The position numbers were made by a program, and so were the translations under genes. A stretch of 64,000 bases of DNA from Flavobacteriaceae bacterium (lineage in GTDB: Bacteria; Bacteroidota; Bacteroidia; Flavobacteriales; Flavobacteriaceae), in NCBI GenBank assembly GCA_021647985.1, contig JAKITQ010000003.1:62001-126000 (forward strand), given 5' to 3'. Shown piece after piece: positions 62,596 to 64,000 of this stretch (position 1 is the stretch's first letter; every line of letters begins with the position of its first letter). The notes below the pieces were generated by a model, which searched no databases, was not told where the DNA came from, and was given only the letters and a program-made list of their open reading frames with translations.

Positions 62596-63342
62596 ATGAA
62601 ATTACTCGAAAATAAAACCGCTTTAATTACTGGTGCTTCACGCGGCATAGGAAAAGGTATTGCCATTGCATTTGCCAAACAAGGTGCTAATGTTGCCTTT
62701 ACATTCAATGCATCTGTTGAGGCGGCGGCTGAATTAGAAAAAGAGTTAGAATCTTTCGGGGTTAAGGCCAAAGGTTACCAATCTAATGCAGCTAATTTTG
62801 ATGCGGCACAACAACTGGTTAAAGATGTCTTAGAAGATTTTGAATCTTTAGAAATTTTAATTAATAATGCTGGTATTACCAAAGATAATTTATTAATGAG
62901 AATCTCTGAAGAGGATTTTGATAAGGTAATTGAGGTAAATTTAAAATCTGTTTTTAATTTAACCAAAGCAGTTATTAGGCCTATGATGAAACAAAGATTA
63001 GGTTCAATTATTAATATGAGTTCGGTTGTGGGAGTAAAAGGTAATGCTGGTCAAACCAATTATGCCGCATCAAAAGCAGGAATTTTAGGTTTTACCAAAT
63101 CCGTTGCTTTAGAGTTGGGCTCAAGAAATATTCGTTGTAATGCTATTGCACCAGGTTTTATTGAAACTGAAATGACTGCAAAATTAGATCAAAACACTGT
63201 TGATGAGTGGCGAAAAGCAATTCCTCTAAAAAGAGGAGGTTCTCCTAAAGATGTAGCGAATGCCTGTGTTTTTTTAGCTTCAGAAATGTCATCTTATATC
63301 ACAGGGCAAACTCTACATGTTGATGGAGGTATGCTGACTTAG
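62596..63342 (+). CDS. fabG: 3-oxoacyl-ACP reductase
   Basis: 248 residues. The Rossmann start ALITGASRGIGKGIA, NNAGITKDNLLMRI, the catalytic Ser (NMSSVVGVKGNAGQ) and YAASKAGILGFTKS (Y-x-x-x-K), and IAPGFIETEMT with HVDGGMLT at the end. This is full-length FabG, the NADPH reductase of the fatty-acid cycle. It is monocistronic by context. An alternative SDR role cannot be excluded but the match is high. Confidence 0.92.
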   Translation: MKLLENKTALITGASRGIGKGIAIAFAKQGANVAFTFNASVEAAAELEKELESFGVKAKGYQSNAANFDAAQQLVKDVLEDFESLEILINNAGITKDNLLMRISEEDFDKVIEVNLKSVFNLTKAVIRPMMKQRLGSIINMSSVVGVKGNAGQTNYAASKAGILGFTKSVALELGSRNIRCNAIAPGFIETEMTAKLDQNTVDEWRKAIPLKRGGSPKDVANACVFLASEMSSYITGQTLHVDGGMLT

Positions 63343-63402
63343 TTTAATTAAAAGATTCCCACTTATGTGGAATTACAATTTTTTAAGACAAAGATTTAAA
63401 TA

Positions 63403-63653
63403 GGGTTTGCTGAAAAAGTCACAAGTTCGTTAGATATGAGCAGGCAAAGCGAAGATGTATATGAATACTTCGAGTTGAAGCCTGCAAAATAGATGACGTG
63501 CTTGGGGCTAACCTATTTTTTAAGAAATTTTATTTTCTTAAAAAATTAAGTGCAAGGGTTTTGATTGTTTTAGGTCAATACCCTTGCACTTAGAGTCCAA
63601 TAAAATCACATAAATAATTATTAATCAACTAAATAAGTGTTTTCAGCAGATCC
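63403..63653. mobile_element. MITE-like element or IS remnant, about 250 bp
   Basis: Imperfect terminal inverted repeats GGGTTTGCTGAAAA (63403-63416) and, reverse-complemented, GGATCTGCTGAAAA (ending at 63653) enclose 250 bases without a transposase. An interior hairpin TAAGTGCAAGGGTTTTGA (63547-63564) / TCAATACCCTTGCACTTA (63575-63592) pairs at 17 of 18. AAATA occurs at both outer sides (63398-63402; 63655-63659), one base from being a perfect target duplication. The ends look like those of flavobacterial IS1182/IS5-type elements, but I cannot prove the family. Confidence 0.6.
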
Positions 63654-63684
63654 GAAATACTTATTAGAATTTTTATAAGATGCA

Positions 63685-64000
63685 ATGCAAACATTAAATG
63701 TATTATTAATTCTTCTTGCTTTTATTGCAGCTTTATTGTTGGTTTATTACCAGTATTTTTATAAAGTTAAAAGGTATAAAAACATATACGTTTTGGCTTT
63801 ATTAAGATTTTTAGCTGTTTTTGGTATCTTTATGTTATTAATAAACCCAACATTTAAACAGAAACATTACACGCTACTTAAACCTAAATTGTATGTTAAT
63901 GTAGACAATAGTGCTTCTATAGGTTTTGCAAAACAAGATACAACAGTTCTAAATTTGGTAAAAAAAATTAGAACTCATAAAACTTTAAACGAAAAATTTG
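63685..64000 (+). CDS. VWA-type membrane protein, 3' partial
   Basis: 105 codons from ATG 63685 to the window end without a stop. MQTLNVLLILLAFIAALLLV is a first membrane helix, then YKVKRYKNIYVLALLRFLA leads to a second (about 38-56: LALLRFLAVFGIFMLLI), then KPKLYVNVDNSASIGF, where VDNSAS resembles the metal-binding D-x-S-x-S of a von Willebrand A domain. Flavobacterial proteins with this layout (about 650-700 residues) are called VWA-domain or BatA-like membrane proteins. Function unknown. An ATG at 63680 is in another frame. Confidence 0.75.
   Translation, partial: MQTLNVLLILLAFIAALLLVYYQYFYKVKRYKNIYVLALLRFLAVFGIFMLLINPTFKQKHYTLLKPKLYVNVDNSASIGFAKQDTTVLNLVKKIRTHKTLNEKF

Overview
The window is AT-rich DNA (roughly one third G+C, judged by eye) from a member of the Bacteroidota, most likely family Flavobacteriaceae. 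The evidence is the gene families: the PorX regulator of type IX secretion, the LpxC-FabZ fusion, a short CarB, the Bacteroidota-type alternative GlmU, split transketolase, DUF5683, 2TM-domain proteins, DUF4421 and DUF3943 proteins. Shine-Dalgarno sites are weak or absent, and Bacteroidota-type promoters (TTG, about 19-23 bases, TAnnTTTG) occur. It reads as ordinary chromosome, mostly housekeeping. No prophage, CRISPR array, rRNA or tRNA was recognised.

Layout. 1-3.1 kb: end of a DUF2141 protein, then a LytS-type histidine kinase fused to a 2TM domain, two free 2TM proteins and a LytTR response regulator. 3.1-6.7 kb: a sirtuin, a gene graveyard (cut-short Crp/Fnr regulator, porin tail, VOC-protein remnant, palindromic element), a TonB-C protein and the GlmU-like enzyme. 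6.9-11.7 kb: DUF3943 protein, methyltransferase, carB and rpmH. 11.8-18.4 kb: a dienoyl-CoA reductase-type SDR, then parA-parB-DUF5683-dapB-lepB-wbqC as one co-directional run. 18.3-31.5 kb, mainly minus strand: M20 amidohydrolase, a 968-residue FAD/Fe-S oxidoreductase, csaA, redoxin, outer-membrane proteins, a cyclophilin-FKBP fusion, a membrane-anchored AlbA_2 protein and the transketolase C half. 31.7-38.6 kb: maf, a UbiA-family gene, smpB, ppc and the transketolase N half on the other strand. 38.6-45.4 kb: TRIC channel, MltF-like transglycosylase, TfoX remnant, glycosyltransferase, HsdR_N protein, holA, a REP-associated transposase with its REP hairpin, and small secreted proteins. 45.5-50.0 kb: serC-thioesterase-serA-DUF1015-yggS, transcribed leftward. 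50.4-53.5 kb: porX and an HD hydrolase. 53.6-63.3 kb: lpxD-lpxC/fabZ-lpxA-efp-lpxD2, sucD, an M16 lipoprotein protease and fabG. A MITE-like element and the start of a VWA-type membrane protein end the window.

How the genes work together. The lpxD/lpxC-fabZ/lpxA block covers the early steps of lipid A synthesis, with FabZ linking them to fatty-acid elongation. serA and serC are two of the three serine-pathway steps. parA/parB handle chromosome segregation. carB, dapB, ppc and the transketolase halves are central metabolism.

The most unusual signals are: (i) a REP-associated transposase whose own reading frame carries a REP-like palindrome; (ii) a 5 x 7-bp tandem repeat inside the yggS coding sequence, where gain or loss of one unit would shift the frame; (iii) transketolase halves on opposite strands about 6 kb apart, which one inversion would reunite; (iv) a PDC-like sensor fused through the membrane to an AlbA_2 domain; (v) six degraded gene remnants between intact genes; (vi) a csaA gene with no ATG/GTG/TTG start. 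No clearly new multi-gene defence or mobile system was found.
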